A program made the translations under genes and the position numbers. Under the pieces are notes generated by a model, which searched no databases, was not told where the DNA came from, and saw only the letters and a program-made list of their open reading frames with translations. A stretch of DNA of 53,085 bases, from NCBI GenBank assembly GCA_019115845.1, contig DXCU01000007.1:1-53085 (forward strand), read 5' to 3'. This DNA is from Candidatus Rubneribacter avistercoris. GTDB lineage: Bacteria; Actinomycetota; Coriobacteriia; Coriobacteriales; Eggerthellaceae. The stretch's first letter is position 1. Each line of letters starts with the position of its first letter. Of the stretch, positions 31,174 through 39,963 are shown piece after piece.

Positions 31174-32016
31174 GTGACGAACGACATCAGCCAAGGGGCA
31201 CCTGCGCGTCCTGTGCGACGCGGCGGCGCCCATGCGGCGCAGGTGCGTCAGACGGCCTCGCAGCTGTCGGCCTCGCTGCCGGTGCTGGAGGTCGACGACA
31301 TCCCCCAGCAAACGGGCACGCCGGTCATCACGTTCGACCATGTGACGAAGGTGTACCCCGCCCAACCCAACAAGCCGGCCTTAAACGACATCTCCCTGCA
31401 GATCTACGCGGGCGAGTTCATCTTCCTCGTGGGCCATTCCGGATCCGGCAAGTCCACGTTCATCCGCATGCTCATCCGCGAGGTGAAGCCCACGCAAGGG
31501 CACATCTACGTGGCCGACGAGGACCTGACGAGCATGCGCAACTGGCGCGTGCCGTATTTGCGCCGCAACATCGGCTGCGTGTTCCAGGACTTCAAGCTGC
31601 TGCCGAACAAGACGGTGTTCGAGAACGTGGCCTTCGCCTTGGAGGTCATCGGCAAGAGCCGCCACGTCATCAAGACGCAGGTGCCCGAGGTGCTGCGCCT
31701 GGTGGGCCTGCAGGACAAGCTCAACAAGCGCCCCGACCAGCTCTCCGGCGGCGAGCAGCAGCGCGTGTCCATCGCGCGCGCCATTGTGAACCGCCCGCCG
31801 CTTCTGGTGTGCGACGAGCCCACGGGAAACCTTGACCCGCAGACCTCCCGCGGCATCATGGACCTGCTCGAGCGCATCAACCGCACGGGCACCACGGTGC
31901 TCGTGGCCACGCACGACCGCGAGATGGTGGACAACATGCGCCGCCGCGTCATCGCGCTCGACCGCGGCAACCTGACGCGCGACCAGGATCGGGGGGTGTA
32001 CGGCTTCGATGTCTAG
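31174..32016 (+). CDS. ftsE: Cell-division ABC ATPase FtsE
   Basis: A 280-residue ATPase that works with FtsX to control peptidoglycan hydrolases at division. It has [20 protein letters not shown] (Walker A), [20 protein letters not shown] (signature) and [13 protein letters not shown] (Walker B). An N-terminal extension of about 50 residues (rich in Ala, Arg and Gln) precedes [15 protein letters not shown], where typical FtsE begins. The GTG start has GGAGC 6 nt upstream; no good later start replaces it. It overlaps ftsX by 8 nt. Confidence 0.94.
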   Translation: MTNDISQGAPARPVRRGGAHAAQVRQTASQLSASLPVLEVDDIPQQTGTPVITFDHVTKVYPAQPNKPALNDISLQIYAGEFIFLVGHSGSGKSTFIRMLIREVKPTQGHIYVADEDLTSMRNWRVPYLRRNIGCVFQDFKLLPNKTVFENVAFALEVIGKSRHVIKTQVPEVLRLVGLQDKLNKRPDQLSGGEQQRVSIARAIVNRPPLLVCDEPTGNLDPQTSRGIMDLLERINRTGTTVLVATHDREMVDNMRRRVIALDRGNLTRDQDRGVYGFDV

Positions 32017-32917
32017 CTTCTTCTACTTCATCCGCGAGTCGCTCAAGGGCTTCTCGCGCAACCTGTCCACGGCGCTCGGCTCCATCGTCACCATCTTCTT
32101 GTCGCTGCTCATCATCGGCATCTTTTTCGTGGCGGGCTTCGTGGTGGAAAACGTGGTGTCCTCGGTGGAAAGCGAGGTGTCCATCACCGCCTATGTGGCC
32201 GACGACGCCTCCGACGCCGACATCCAGGAGGTCGAGCGCTACGTGCAGGGGCTTGAAGGCGTGGCCTCCGTCGGCTTCACCACCAAAGAGCAGGCCATCG
32301 AGAACTTCCGGGCCATGTCGAACTCCGACATCATCGACTCGCTGGACGGGCAGAACCCCCTGCCGCGCTCCATCGACATCGAGCTGTCCGACCCGCAGCT
32401 GGTGGAGCAGGTGAGCTCCGCGCTTCTGGACAACGCCACGTACCAGTCCATCAGCGAGGACCCGTCCAACCCCGCCGACTCCGTGAAGTACGGCCAGAAG
32501 ACGGTCGAGCGCCTGTTCGCGCTCACGAACTACGTCCGCTACATCGGCATCGCGCTGGTGGCGCTGCTCGTGTTCATCGCGCTCGTGTTCATCAACAACA
32601 CCATCCGCCTGGCCATCCTGGCGCGCCGCAAGGAAATCGCCATCATGCGCCTGGTGGGCGCGTCGAACGGTTTTATCCGCGGGCCGTTTCTCATGGAGGG
32701 CGCGCTGCATGCCATCATCGGCTCGCTTCTGGCCGTGGGCTGCTTGGAGCTTCTGCGCAACCTGGTGCTGCCGAAGGTGCAAAGCGCGCTCATGTTCTTG
32801 AACTTCGACATATCCGCGAACGCGTTTTTGCTCGTTTACCTGGTGCTTGTCGCATCGGGTCTGATCATAGGCCTCTTCGGGTCGGCGCTGGCCATGCGCC
32901 GCTACCTGAAGGTGTAG
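32009..32917 (+). CDS. ftsX: Cell-division protein FtsX
   Basis: A 302-residue four-helix membrane protein. The N-terminus [20 protein letters not shown] leads into the first helix (about 24-48). An extracellular domain (about 49-170) with [20 protein letters not shown] follows, which in the family contacts peptidoglycan hydrolases. Three more helices lie at about 176-198, 232-252 and 272-294. The intracellular loop has [26 protein letters not shown], the coupling segment for FtsE. The start overlaps the ftsE end. Confidence 0.94.
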   Translation: MSSFFYFIRESLKGFSRNLSTALGSIVTIFLSLLIIGIFFVAGFVVENVVSSVESEVSITAYVADDASDADIQEVERYVQGLEGVASVGFTTKEQAIENFRAMSNSDIIDSLDGQNPLPRSIDIELSDPQLVEQVSSALLDNATYQSISEDPSNPADSVKYGQKTVERLFALTNYVRYIGIALVALLVFIALVFINNTIRLAILARRKEIAIMRLVGASNGFIRGPFLMEGALHAIIGSLLAVGCLELLRNLVLPKVQSALMFLNFDISANAFLLVYLVLVASGLIIGLFGSALAMRRYLKV

Positions 32918-32933
32918 CTTCGCGAAGAAGGGT

Positions 32934-34214
32934 ATGTCCAAGCACGCGGAAAACTCCAAGGTCGCCGCGTCCGCGCGGAAGGCGCGGGCGCGCAACGTCC
33001 GCCTGGCGAAGGCGCTCGTGGGCGTGGTCGTGGTGTGCCTGGCCTTCGTGGGAGGGTTCCTCGTGCGAGGCGACGCGCCCCTGCTGGACGCGCTGGGGAT
33101 GTCGCCCGAGGGGTCCGACGCTTCGAAGAAGGCCGGGCTGCCGTCGTCGGGCGACGCCTACGGGTCGCTGGGGGCCCGCGTGGGCGAGGTGGAGGACGTG
33201 ATAGCCGAGGACAGCCTGGACTTCTTCGATTTGGACGAGGCCACCTCCGGCGTGCTGGAGGCGTTTTCCGAAGCCACCGCCGATCCGTACCTGCGCTATT
33301 ACGACGCGAACCGCTACGCGGCGCTTGTGAAGGAAAGCTCGGGCGACTACGGCGGCGTCGGCGTGCTGTTCTCCGAGTACAACGGCCGGGCCTACGCCGT
33401 GGACGTGTTCGAGGGGTCGGCCGCCCAGGCCGCCGACGTGCGCCAGGGCGATTTCGTGGTGGCCATCGACGGCGACCGCTCGCACGACTGGACCGTCACC
33501 GAGGTCACCTCGGCCCTCAGGCGCGACGAGGGCGAGGACGTGGTGATCACCTGGCGGCGCGCCGCGACGCTCGACGACGAGGGCGGCGAGGAGTTCACGA
33601 CCACGCTCGAATGCTCCGACTTCACGGTGAGGAACGTGGAGACCGAGCTGATCGGCACGGTGGGCTACATCCGCCTCAAGCAGATCACCCAGAACGCGGC
33701 CAGCCTGGTCGAGGACGCCGTGCAGGATCTGGAGGCCCAAGGGGCGCTTTCGCTTGTGCTGGATGTCCGCGACAACCCCGGCGGGTACCTGACGCAGGCG
33801 GTGGATGTGGCCAGCCTGTTCGTGAAAAGCGGCACCATCGTCAAAATCCAGACGAAGGAGGCTGAGGAGACCACCAAAAACGCCACGGGTTCGGTGGCCA
33901 CCGACAAGCCGCTCGTGGTGCTGGTGAACGGCAACACCGCCGCGTCCGCCGAGGTGCTGGCGGCCGCCCTGCGCGACAACCAACGCGCCACGCTGGTGGG
34001 GACCACGACGTTGGGGAAGGGGTCGGTCCAGATCACGCGCGAGCTGAGCTTCGGCGGCGCGCTGCGCTACACCGCCGCGTACTACAGAAGCCCCTTGGGG
34101 CGCGACATCGACGGCGTGGGTGTGACGCCCGACGTGGCGGTGAGCCTGTCCGAGGGCGGGGACAACCAGAAGGCGCTCGCCGTGGAGACCGCGCAGTCGC
34201 TTGCGAGGGGCTAG
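32934..34214 (+). CDS. C-terminal processing protease (S41 family)
   Basis: A 426-residue membrane-anchored serine protease. One N-terminal helix (about 25-45) follows a basic cytoplasmic tail. A PDZ domain (about 140-215, with VFEGSAAQAADVRQGDFVVA) and the S41 catalytic core follow. The Ser-Lys dyad is Ser338 in NGNTAASAEVLAAAL and Lys362 in TLGKGSVQ. The GYIRLKQI and LDVRDNPGGYL motifs are family hallmarks. It starts 16 nt after ftsX, so substrates may be division or envelope proteins. Confidence 0.93.
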   Translation: MSKHAENSKVAASARKARARNVRLAKALVGVVVVCLAFVGGFLVRGDAPLLDALGMSPEGSDASKKAGLPSSGDAYGSLGARVGEVEDVIAEDSLDFFDLDEATSGVLEAFSEATADPYLRYYDANRYAALVKESSGDYGGVGVLFSEYNGRAYAVDVFEGSAAQAADVRQGDFVVAIDGDRSHDWTVTEVTSALRRDEGEDVVITWRRAATLDDEGGEEFTTTLECSDFTVRNVETELIGTVGYIRLKQITQNAASLVEDAVQDLEAQGALSLVLDVRDNPGGYLTQAVDVASLFVKSGTIVKIQTKEAEETTKNATGSVATDKPLVVLVNGNTAASAEVLAAALRDNQRATLVGTTTLGKGSVQITRELSFGGALRYTAAYYRSPLGRDIDGVGVTPDVAVSLSEGGDNQKALAVETAQSLARG

Positions 34215-34218
34215 CCCC

Positions 34219-36225
34219 ATGGGTCGCTCCCGATCCCGCACGCGCCGCGCGCCGCGTGCGAATCCGCGCGGGGAGCTGGTCGTCAGAGGGGACGGCTCGG
34301 CTTTCGCCCGAACGGCCGAAGGGGAGTTCTTCGTGCCTGAATCGAAGCGGGAGGGCGCGTTCGGCGGCGACGTGGTGGAGCTGGTCCCGCTGCCCGCGCG
34401 CAGCGGGGCGGCCCCCTCCAAAGGCAGGCCGGCCGCGCGCGTGGTGCGCGTGGTGGAGCGCGCGTTTGACACCCTGGTGGGCCGCTACGAGGTGGCCGAT
34501 CCCTTCGGCGTGGTGGTGCCGCGGGACCCGCGCGTCCCTTGCGACGTGTTCACCCTGCGCGCCGACCGCCCCGACATCGAGGACGGCGCGCTCGTGCGCG
34601 TGCGCATCACGGCGTTCCCCTCGCGCAACACGGCCGCCATGGGGGTGGTGGAGGAGGTGCTCGGGCGCGCGGACGACGGGCGTGCGGCGGTGGAGGAGAT
34701 CATCGCGCGGCACGGGCTTGAGACGTCGTTTTCGGAGGCGGCGCTCGCCGAGGCGCGCGAGGCCGCGCTCGACGCGGACGGAGCGCTGCGCGCAGGCTAC
34801 CGCGACCTGCGGGAGCGCTTCTCGTTCACGGTGGACCCGGTTGACGCGCGCGACTTCGACGACGCGCTTTCCTTGGAGCGTGCGTGTCCGGGGGAGGGCG
34901 GCGCGCCAAAGGGGGCCGCGTGGCGGCTCGGGGTGCACATCGCCGACGTGTCGCATTACGTGAGGAGGGGCGGCCCGCTCGACCTTGACGCCCGCAGGCG
35001 GGCCACAAGCGTGTACTTGGTCGATCGCGTGATCCCGATGCTGCCCGAGGAGCTGTCGGGAGATTTGTGCTCGCTGCGGCCCGGCGAGGTGCGCCGCACG
35101 ATGACGGCCGACCTCTACCTGGATAAGGACGCCTGCCTTATGGGCTGCGAGCTGTATCCGGCGCTCATCCGCTCCGACGCGCGGCTTTCCTACGACCGGG
35201 CGCAAGAGCTGCTGGAGGGCGGGGTGGAGGCGGCGGGCGAGGAAGGCCTGGCCTGGCGGCTGCGGGCGCTCTCGCGCATCGCCGGGGCGCGCGCGGCGGC
35301 GCGCGAGCGGGCGGGAGGGCTTGACTTCGACACGGCGGAGGCGCGCGTGCGCCTGGACGCCGAGGGCCGTCCCGAAAGCGTGGAGGTGCGCCGCAAGACC
35401 GAGGCCACCTCGCTTGTGGAGGAGGCGATGATCCTTGCGAACGAGACGGTGGCCCGTCGTTTGCGCGACGCGGGGGCGGCGAGCCTCTACCGCGTCCACG
35501 AGGCCCCCGCGCCCGACGACTTAGCCTCGCTCGTCTTGGTGCTGAGGGAGTTTGCCTGGTTCGCCGAAGTGGACGAGGCGGCGTTCGCGGCGGGGGAGGC
35601 GCGGGCTTTGCAGCGGGCGCTGGCCGCAAGCGCGGGGCGTCCCGAGGCCGAGCTTGTCTCGACGCTGCTGCTGCGCTCGATGAAGCGGGCCGCCTACCGC
35701 GCCTCCTGCGAGCCGCACTACGGCCTGGCAAGCTCCGCCTACACGCACTTCACATCGCCCATCAGGCGCTACCCCGACCTCGTGGCGCACCGCGCCCTGA
35801 AGGCGCTCCTTGGCGGGAGGGCCGGCCAAAAGGAGCGGGAGGAGGGCCTGGCGCTTCTCGCCGAGCACGCGTCGGCCATGGAGCGCGTGGCGGAGCGGGC
35901 GGCGCGCGAGTCCCAGGAGGCCAAGCTCGTCGAGTACCTGGAGGGCTTCGTGGGGCAGGCGTTCTCGGCCACGGTGTCGGGCGCGGCGGCCTGGGGGCTG
36001 TACGTGCGCCTGGACAACACGGCCGAGGGGCTGGTGCCGGCGCGCTTTCTGGGCGAGGGGCCCTTCGACGTGGACGCCGCGGGGCATCGCCTCGAAAGCC
36101 GGGACGGCGGACGCTCCTTCCGGTTGGGCCAGCGCGTCGCCGTGGCGCTTGAGGAGGCCGACGCGCGCAAAAGGCTCCTGACGTTTCGCCTGGCGTCCCC
36201 GCGCGGGAAGGGAGGGGGCGCATGA
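34219..36225 (+). CDS. rnr: Ribonuclease R (RNase II family 3'-5' exoribonuclease)
   Basis: A 668-residue 3'-5' exoribonuclease. It has a short basic N-terminus, cold-shock-like OB segments, the RNB catalytic domain with FTVDPVDARDFDDALSLERA (catalytic Asp cluster), VHIADVSHYVRRGGPLD and YTHFTSPIRRYPDLVAHRAL, and a C-terminal S1 domain (ATVSGAAAWGLYVRLDNTAE). It is shorter than E. coli RNase R, lacking the long basic tail. The ATG at 34219, 5 nt after the ctp stop, has GAGGGG 8 nt upstream. It overlaps the region upstream of the MarR gene. Confidence 0.92.
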   Translation: MGRSRSRTRRAPRANPRGELVVRGDGSAFARTAEGEFFVPESKREGAFGGDVVELVPLPARSGAAPSKGRPAARVVRVVERAFDTLVGRYEVADPFGVVVPRDPRVPCDVFTLRADRPDIEDGALVRVRITAFPSRNTAAMGVVEEVLGRADDGRAAVEEIIARHGLETSFSEAALAEAREAALDADGALRAGYRDLRERFSFTVDPVDARDFDDALSLERACPGEGGAPKGAAWRLGVHIADVSHYVRRGGPLDLDARRRATSVYLVDRVIPMLPEELSGDLCSLRPGEVRRTMTADLYLDKDACLMGCELYPALIRSDARLSYDRAQELLEGGVEAAGEEGLAWRLRALSRIAGARAAARERAGGLDFDTAEARVRLDAEGRPESVEVRRKTEATSLVEEAMILANETVARRLRDAGAASLYRVHEAPAPDDLASLVLVLREFAWFAEVDEAAFAAGEARALQRALAASAGRPEAELVSTLLLRSMKRAAYRASCEPHYGLASSAYTHFTSPIRRYPDLVAHRALKALLGGRAGQKEREEGLALLAEHASAMERVAERAARESQEAKLVEYLEGFVGQAFSATVSGAAAWGLYVRLDNTAEGLVPARFLGEGPFDVDAAGHRLESRDGGRSFRLGQRVAVALEEADARKRLLTFRLASPRGKGGGA

Positions 36226-36290
36226 GCGCGTCGCGGGCGGACGCGTGCGCCGAGGCGGGCGCGCAGGAGAAGGAGAGAGGAGGAGCGGGC

Positions 36291-36803
36291 ATGGGCGACG
36301 CGCGTGCGGCCGCAGGTTTGGAAATGGCCCTGTCGGGCGGGTTCGGCCCCTTGGGAGACGACGCGCGTCTGCGTCGGGAGAGGATAGACGAGCTTCTTTC
36401 GGGCACGTTCAACTCCATCCTGCGCATCGAGGAGCGATCGCTGGACAACCGGCTGACGCACGGCCTGACCATCACCGAGGTGCACACCATCGCGGCCGTG
36501 GGGCTGCACGGGCGCGACCCGATGAACGTGGTGGCCTCGCGGCTGGGCGTCACGCTGGCCACGCTGACGGCGGCGGTGGGAAAGCTGGCCGCCAAGGGGT
36601 TCGTGGAGCGCACCCGCGCCGAGGACGATCGGCGCAAGGTGCTCGTCTCGCTCACGAAGAAGGGCCGGCAGGTGCTGCGGGCGCACAACCTGTTCCACCG
36701 CCAGATGATCGACGAGGCGCTGTCCGGCCTGACCGAGGAGGAGGAGCGCGTGTTCGCCGCCGCGCTGGCGAAGGTGAAGGGGTTTTTCGATGAGCGCGCG
36801 TGA
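36291..36803 (+). CDS. MarR-family regulator, FabT-like by position
   Basis: A 170-residue MarR-family repressor. The winged helix spans about 50-125: LTITEVHTIAAVGLHGRDPM, ASRLGVTLATLTAAVGKLAA and the wing ERTRAEDDRRKVLVSL. The ATG at 36291 is chosen because AGGAGG lies 7 nt upstream; an ATG at 36222 overlapping the rnr stop would add 23 residues without a site. It sits directly upstream of acpP-fabK-fabD-fabG-fabF-fabZ-accDA, the place FabT occupies in Firmicutes, so control of fatty-acid synthesis is the natural guess. Ligand (acyl-ACP in FabT) is not shown here. Confidence 0.85.
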   Translation: MGDARAAAGLEMALSGGFGPLGDDARLRRERIDELLSGTFNSILRIEERSLDNRLTHGLTITEVHTIAAVGLHGRDPMNVVASRLGVTLATLTAAVGKLAAKGFVERTRAEDDRRKVLVSLTKKGRQVLRAHNLFHRQMIDEALSGLTEEEERVFAAALAKVKGFFDERA

Positions 36804-36824
36804 GGGGCGCGGGCGGCGCGCAGA

Positions 36825-36830
36825 TATAAT
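36825..36830 (+). promoter_or_regulatory. -10 element (TATAAT) upstream of acpP
   Basis: Consensus TATAAT 22 nt after the MarR stop. No -35 is evident. It may be the first of two tandem promoters for the fab cluster. Confidence 0.4.
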
Positions 36831-36849
36831 GGAGCAAGGGGCGCGGGTC

Positions 36850-36878
36850 TTGCATTGCCGGCCTTTCCGCCATACCAT
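36850..36878 (+). promoter_or_regulatory. Promoter of the fab cluster
   Basis: TTGCAT (36850-36855), exactly 17 bp, then TACCAT (36873-36878). Start near 36885, about 58 nt before acpP. Confidence 0.5.
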
Positions 36879-36901
36879 GACTCCTTACGGAAATACTTCG
36901 A

Positions 36902-36913
36902 TTACCTAACTAA
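36902..36913. promoter_or_regulatory. Possible operator dyad, TTAnnTAnnTAA
   Basis: TTACCTAACTAA is an imperfect 12-bp dyad (8 of 12 symmetrical bases) just after the predicted transcription start. It is an AT-rich island in GC-rich DNA, a candidate site for the MarR regulator. It does not match the Firmicutes FabT consensus closely. Confidence 0.3.
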
Positions 36914-36942
36914 ATGCAAACGAGGAAAGGAAGGACGATCGC

Positions 36943-37164
36943 ATGGCCACCATCGACATCGTGAAGGACGTGCTCGTGGAGAACCTCGACCTGGAGGCCG
37001 ACAAGGTCACCGAGGACGCGACGCTTGAGTCTTTGGGCATCGACTCGCTCGACATGGTCGAGCTGATCTGCGATCTGGAGGAGAAGTGCGAGGTCGAGTT
37101 CGGCGAGCCGGAGGGCATCGAGACGATCGGCCAGCTGGTCGCCCACATCGACTCCCTCAAGTAG
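36943..37164 (+). CDS. acpP: Acyl carrier protein
   Basis: A 73-residue acidic helical protein that carries growing acyl chains. The phosphopantetheine site is Ser35 in LGIDSLDMVEL. AAGGAAGGA precedes the ATG. It is the first structural gene of the fab cluster and is followed by a GC hairpin and T-run before fabK. Confidence 0.96.
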   Translation: MATIDIVKDVLVENLDLEADKVTEDATLESLGIDSLDMVELICDLEEKCEVEFGEPEGIETIGQLVAHIDSLK

Positions 37165-37178
37165 GCGCACCGAAGGAC

Positions 37179-37201
37179 GCGGGCCCTCACGGGCCCGCTT
37201 T
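37179..37201 (+). terminator. Hairpin plus TTT after acpP (attenuator?)
   Basis: GCGGGCCC (37179-37186), loop TCAC, GGGCCCGC (37191-37198), then TTT. It lies inside the cluster, 14 nt after acpP. Partial termination or RNA protection could raise acpP over downstream genes. Confidence 0.55.
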
Positions 37202-37239
37202 CAGCGTAAAGGACTGGTTTCGGGAAAGAGGACACGAGC

Positions 37240-38211
37240 ATGAAGACGCGGATCACGGAGCTTTTGGGCATCGAAGCTCCCATCATCCAGGGGGCGATGG
37301 CGCGCATCGCCGACGCGAGCTTGGCCGGGGCGGTGAGCGAGGCCGGCGGCCTGGGCGTCATCGCGTGCGGCGGCGCGCCGCTTGACTGGGTGCGCGAGCA
37401 GGTGGGCATCGCGCGCTCCATCACGGACAAGCCCCTCGGCGCCAACGTCATGCTCATGGATCCGAACGCCGGGGCGCTGGCCGAGCTTCTGACCGAGCTG
37501 CGCATCGACGTGATCACCACGGGCGCGGGCAGTCCGGCCAACTACATGCAGATGTGGAAGGACGCCGGCATCAAGGTGATCCCCGTGGTGGCCTCCGCCG
37601 CGCTCGCCGTGCGCATGGAGCGCTTGGGTGCGGACGCCGTGGTGGCCGAGGGCACCGAGTCGGGCGGGCACATCGGCGAGCTGACCACGATGGCCGTGGT
37701 GCCGTCGGTGTGCCAGGCCGTGTCCATCCCGGTCATCGGCGCGGGCGGCGTGGCCGACGGGCGAGGGCTGGCGGCGGCGTTCATGCTGGGCGCCGAGGGC
37801 GTGCAGATGGGCACGCGCTTTCTCACCGTGGAGGAGTGCACGGTTGCCGACGCGTACAAGGAGCGCGTGCTGGCTGCGAAGGACTCCGACACCATCGTCA
37901 CCGGCCGCGGCAGCGGGCATCCCGCGCGCTGCTTAAAGAACAAGTTCTCCCGCCAGGTGCGCAAGCTGGAGGGCGATATGGCCAAGAACGGCGAGGCGCT
38001 TGAAGAGCTGTACCTGGGTTCTTTGCGCCGCGCCGTGGAGGGGGACGTGGACAACGGCTCCATGATGGCGGGCCAGGTGGCCGCGCTCGTGGGCGAGCGC
38101 AAGACGGCCGCCGAGGTGGTGGCCGAGGTGATGGCTGAAGCCGAGGCGCTGGCGAGCGCGGGGTTGGCCGGCGTGGCCGAAGCCAACGCCCGCCGCGCGC
38201 GCATGATCTAG
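37240..38211 (+). CDS. fabK: Enoyl-ACP reductase II (FabK, FMN)
   Basis: A 323-residue FMN-dependent enoyl-ACP reductase, the last reduction step in each elongation cycle. It begins with TELLGIEAPIIQGAMARIAD and has EGTESGGHIGELTTM (proposed catalytic His), IPVIGAGGVADGRGLAAAFM and GAEGVQMGTRFL. The fold is shared with 2-nitropropane dioxygenases, but the fab context supports FabK. GGAAAGAGGA precedes the ATG. fabD starts 9 nt downstream. No FabI is seen in the window. Confidence 0.93.
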   Translation: MKTRITELLGIEAPIIQGAMARIADASLAGAVSEAGGLGVIACGGAPLDWVREQVGIARSITDKPLGANVMLMDPNAGALAELLTELRIDVITTGAGSPANYMQMWKDAGIKVIPVVASAALAVRMERLGADAVVAEGTESGGHIGELTTMAVVPSVCQAVSIPVIGAGGVADGRGLAAAFMLGAEGVQMGTRFLTVEECTVADAYKERVLAAKDSDTIVTGRGSGHPARCLKNKFSRQVRKLEGDMAKNGEALEELYLGSLRRAVEGDVDNGSMMAGQVAALVGERKTAAEVVAEVMAEAEALASAGLAGVAEANARRARMI

Positions 38212-38220
38212 GAGGCGGCT

Positions 38221-39195
38221 GTGAACCTTTCCGTTTCCGCAGGCGCGCCCGTGTTCCTGTGCTCGGGCCAGGGCGCGCAGAAGCCCGGCATGGGCGCAGA
38301 CCTCATGGACGTGCCCGAGGTGGCCGAGACGTTCTCGTGCGCCTCGGACGTGCTGGGCTTCGACGTGGCCGACCTCGTGCTGAACGCCGAGCCCGCAACG
38401 CTTGACGACACGCGCAACGCCCAGCCGGCGCTTTGCGCGCTGTCGGTGGGCATCGCCCGCGCGCTCATGGCGCGCGGCGTGGAGCCGGCGGCGGTGCTGG
38501 GCTTTTCGCTGGGGCAGGTGAGCGCGCTTGCGGTGTCGGGCATGCTCTCCGCCGAGGCGACGTTCGCGTTTGTGGGCGAGCGCGCCCGCCTCATGGCCGA
38601 GGCCGCCGCCGCGCGCCCCGGCGCGATGAGCGCGCTTCTGAAGGCCGACGAGGAGGCCGTGCGGGCGCTGTGCGACGAGTGCGCGCAGGACGAGGTGCTG
38701 GTGCCGGCGAACTTCAACTGCCCGGGGCAGATCGTGGTGGCCGGCGCTCCCGCCGCCGTCGAGCGCGCCGAGCAGGCGTGGGCCGCAGCCGGCAAGCGCT
38801 TCTCGCGCCTGGCCACGTCGGGCGCGTTCCACAGCCCGCTCATGGCCGAGGCCGCCGACGGGCTGGCAGCCTACCTGGAGGGCGTCGAGTTCTTTGAGGC
38901 GAACGTTCCGCTCATCTGCAACGTGGACGCCGCGCCGCTTTCCGCAGCTGACGCGCGCGAGCATCTGGTGCGCCACCTGACAAGCCCCGTGCGGTTCCAG
39001 CAAAGCGTCGAGGCGCTTGCCGCCGCCGGAGCGGACGCGTTTGCGGAGGTGGGCTTCGGCGGCGTGCTGGCCAACCTTGTGAAGCGCATCGACAAGGGGG
39101 CCGCGCGCAGCTGCGTGCAGGACCGCGCGAGCCTAAACGCGTGCGCGGCGACGTATGGCGGGCTTGCCGCAACCGATTCCGAACAGGAGCTTTAA
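38221..39195 (+). CDS. fabD: Malonyl-CoA:ACP transacylase
   Basis: A 324-residue enzyme loading malonyl groups on ACP. It has VFLCSGQGAQKPGMGADL, AQPALCALSVGIARAL and the catalytic serine motif LGFSLGQVSALA (Ser96) together with SGAFHSPLMAEAADGL (catalytic His). The common GHSLGE motif reads GFSLGQ here; the nucleophile remains. The GTG start has GGAGG 5 nt upstream. It is 3 nt from fabG. Confidence 0.94.
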   Translation: MNLSVSAGAPVFLCSGQGAQKPGMGADLMDVPEVAETFSCASDVLGFDVADLVLNAEPATLDDTRNAQPALCALSVGIARALMARGVEPAAVLGFSLGQVSALAVSGMLSAEATFAFVGERARLMAEAAAARPGAMSALLKADEEAVRALCDECAQDEVLVPANFNCPGQIVVAGAPAAVERAEQAWAAAGKRFSRLATSGAFHSPLMAEAADGLAAYLEGVEFFEANVPLICNVDAAPLSAADAREHLVRHLTSPVRFQQSVEALAAAGADAFAEVGFGGVLANLVKRIDKGAARSCVQDRASLNACAATYGGLAATDSEQEL

Positions 39196-39198
39196 CCT

Positions 39199-39963
39199 AT
39201 GACCGAAACTTGCGAAACCCCGCGCAGAAGCGCGGTCGTCACCGGCTCGAGCCGCGGCATCGGTCGCGCCGTGGCCGAGGAGCTTGCCCGCGCGGGCTTC
39301 GACGTGTGCGTGAACTGCTCGAGTGCGCGCGGCCTTGACGAGGCGCGCAGCTTCGCCGCCGCGCTCGAGGCCGAGCACGGCGTGCGCGCCATCGCCGCAG
39401 CCGCCGACGTGGCCGACGCCGATGAGGCCGAGGCCCTGATCGCCGCTGCGCAGGAAGCCTTCGGGCGTGTGGACGTGCTGGTGAACAACGCGGGCATCAC
39501 GCGCGACGGGCTTATCGCCCGCATGAAGGAGGAGGACTTCGACGCCGTCGTCGGCGTGAACCTCAAGGGCACGTTCAACTGCTGCAAGGCGGCGGTGTCG
39601 CGCATGATGAAGCAGCGTTACGGGCGCATCGTGAACATGAGCAGCGTGGTTGGCGTGAGCGGCAACGCCGGCCAGGCGAATTACGCGGCCTCGAAAGCCG
39701 GCGTCATCGGCCTCACCAAGTCCTTGGCGCGCGAGCTGGCGGCGCGCAACGTCACGGCCAACGCGGTGGCGCCGGGTTTCATCGAGACGGATATGACCGG
39801 CGCGCTGTCCGAGAAGCAGCGCGAGGCCATTGTGGGCCGCATCGCCAGCAAGCGCCTTGGCGCGCCCGAGGACGTGGCCGCGCTCGTGCGCTTTCTGGCA
39901 AGCGAGGAGGCCGGTTACATCACCGGCCAGGTGATCTGCATCGACGGAGGGATGTCGCTATGA
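39199..39963 (+). CDS. fabG: 3-oxoacyl-ACP reductase
   Basis: A 254-residue short-chain dehydrogenase. It has AVVTGSSRGIGRAVAEELAR (NADPH-binding TGxxxGxG), NNAG in VLVNNAGITRDGL, the Ser in MSSVVGVSGNAGQ and the Tyr-Lys pair in NYAASKAGVIGLTKSLAREL. It ends GYITGQVICIDGGMSL. AGGAG lies before the ATG. The stop overlaps the fabF start as ATGA. Confidence 0.96.
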   Translation: MTETCETPRRSAVVTGSSRGIGRAVAEELARAGFDVCVNCSSARGLDEARSFAAALEAEHGVRAIAAAADVADADEAEALIAAAQEAFGRVDVLVNNAGITRDGLIARMKEEDFDAVVGVNLKGTFNCCKAAVSRMMKQRYGRIVNMSSVVGVSGNAGQANYAASKAGVIGLTKSLARELAARNVTANAVAPGFIETDMTGALSEKQREAIVGRIASKRLGAPEDVAALVRFLASEEAGYITGQVICIDGGMSL

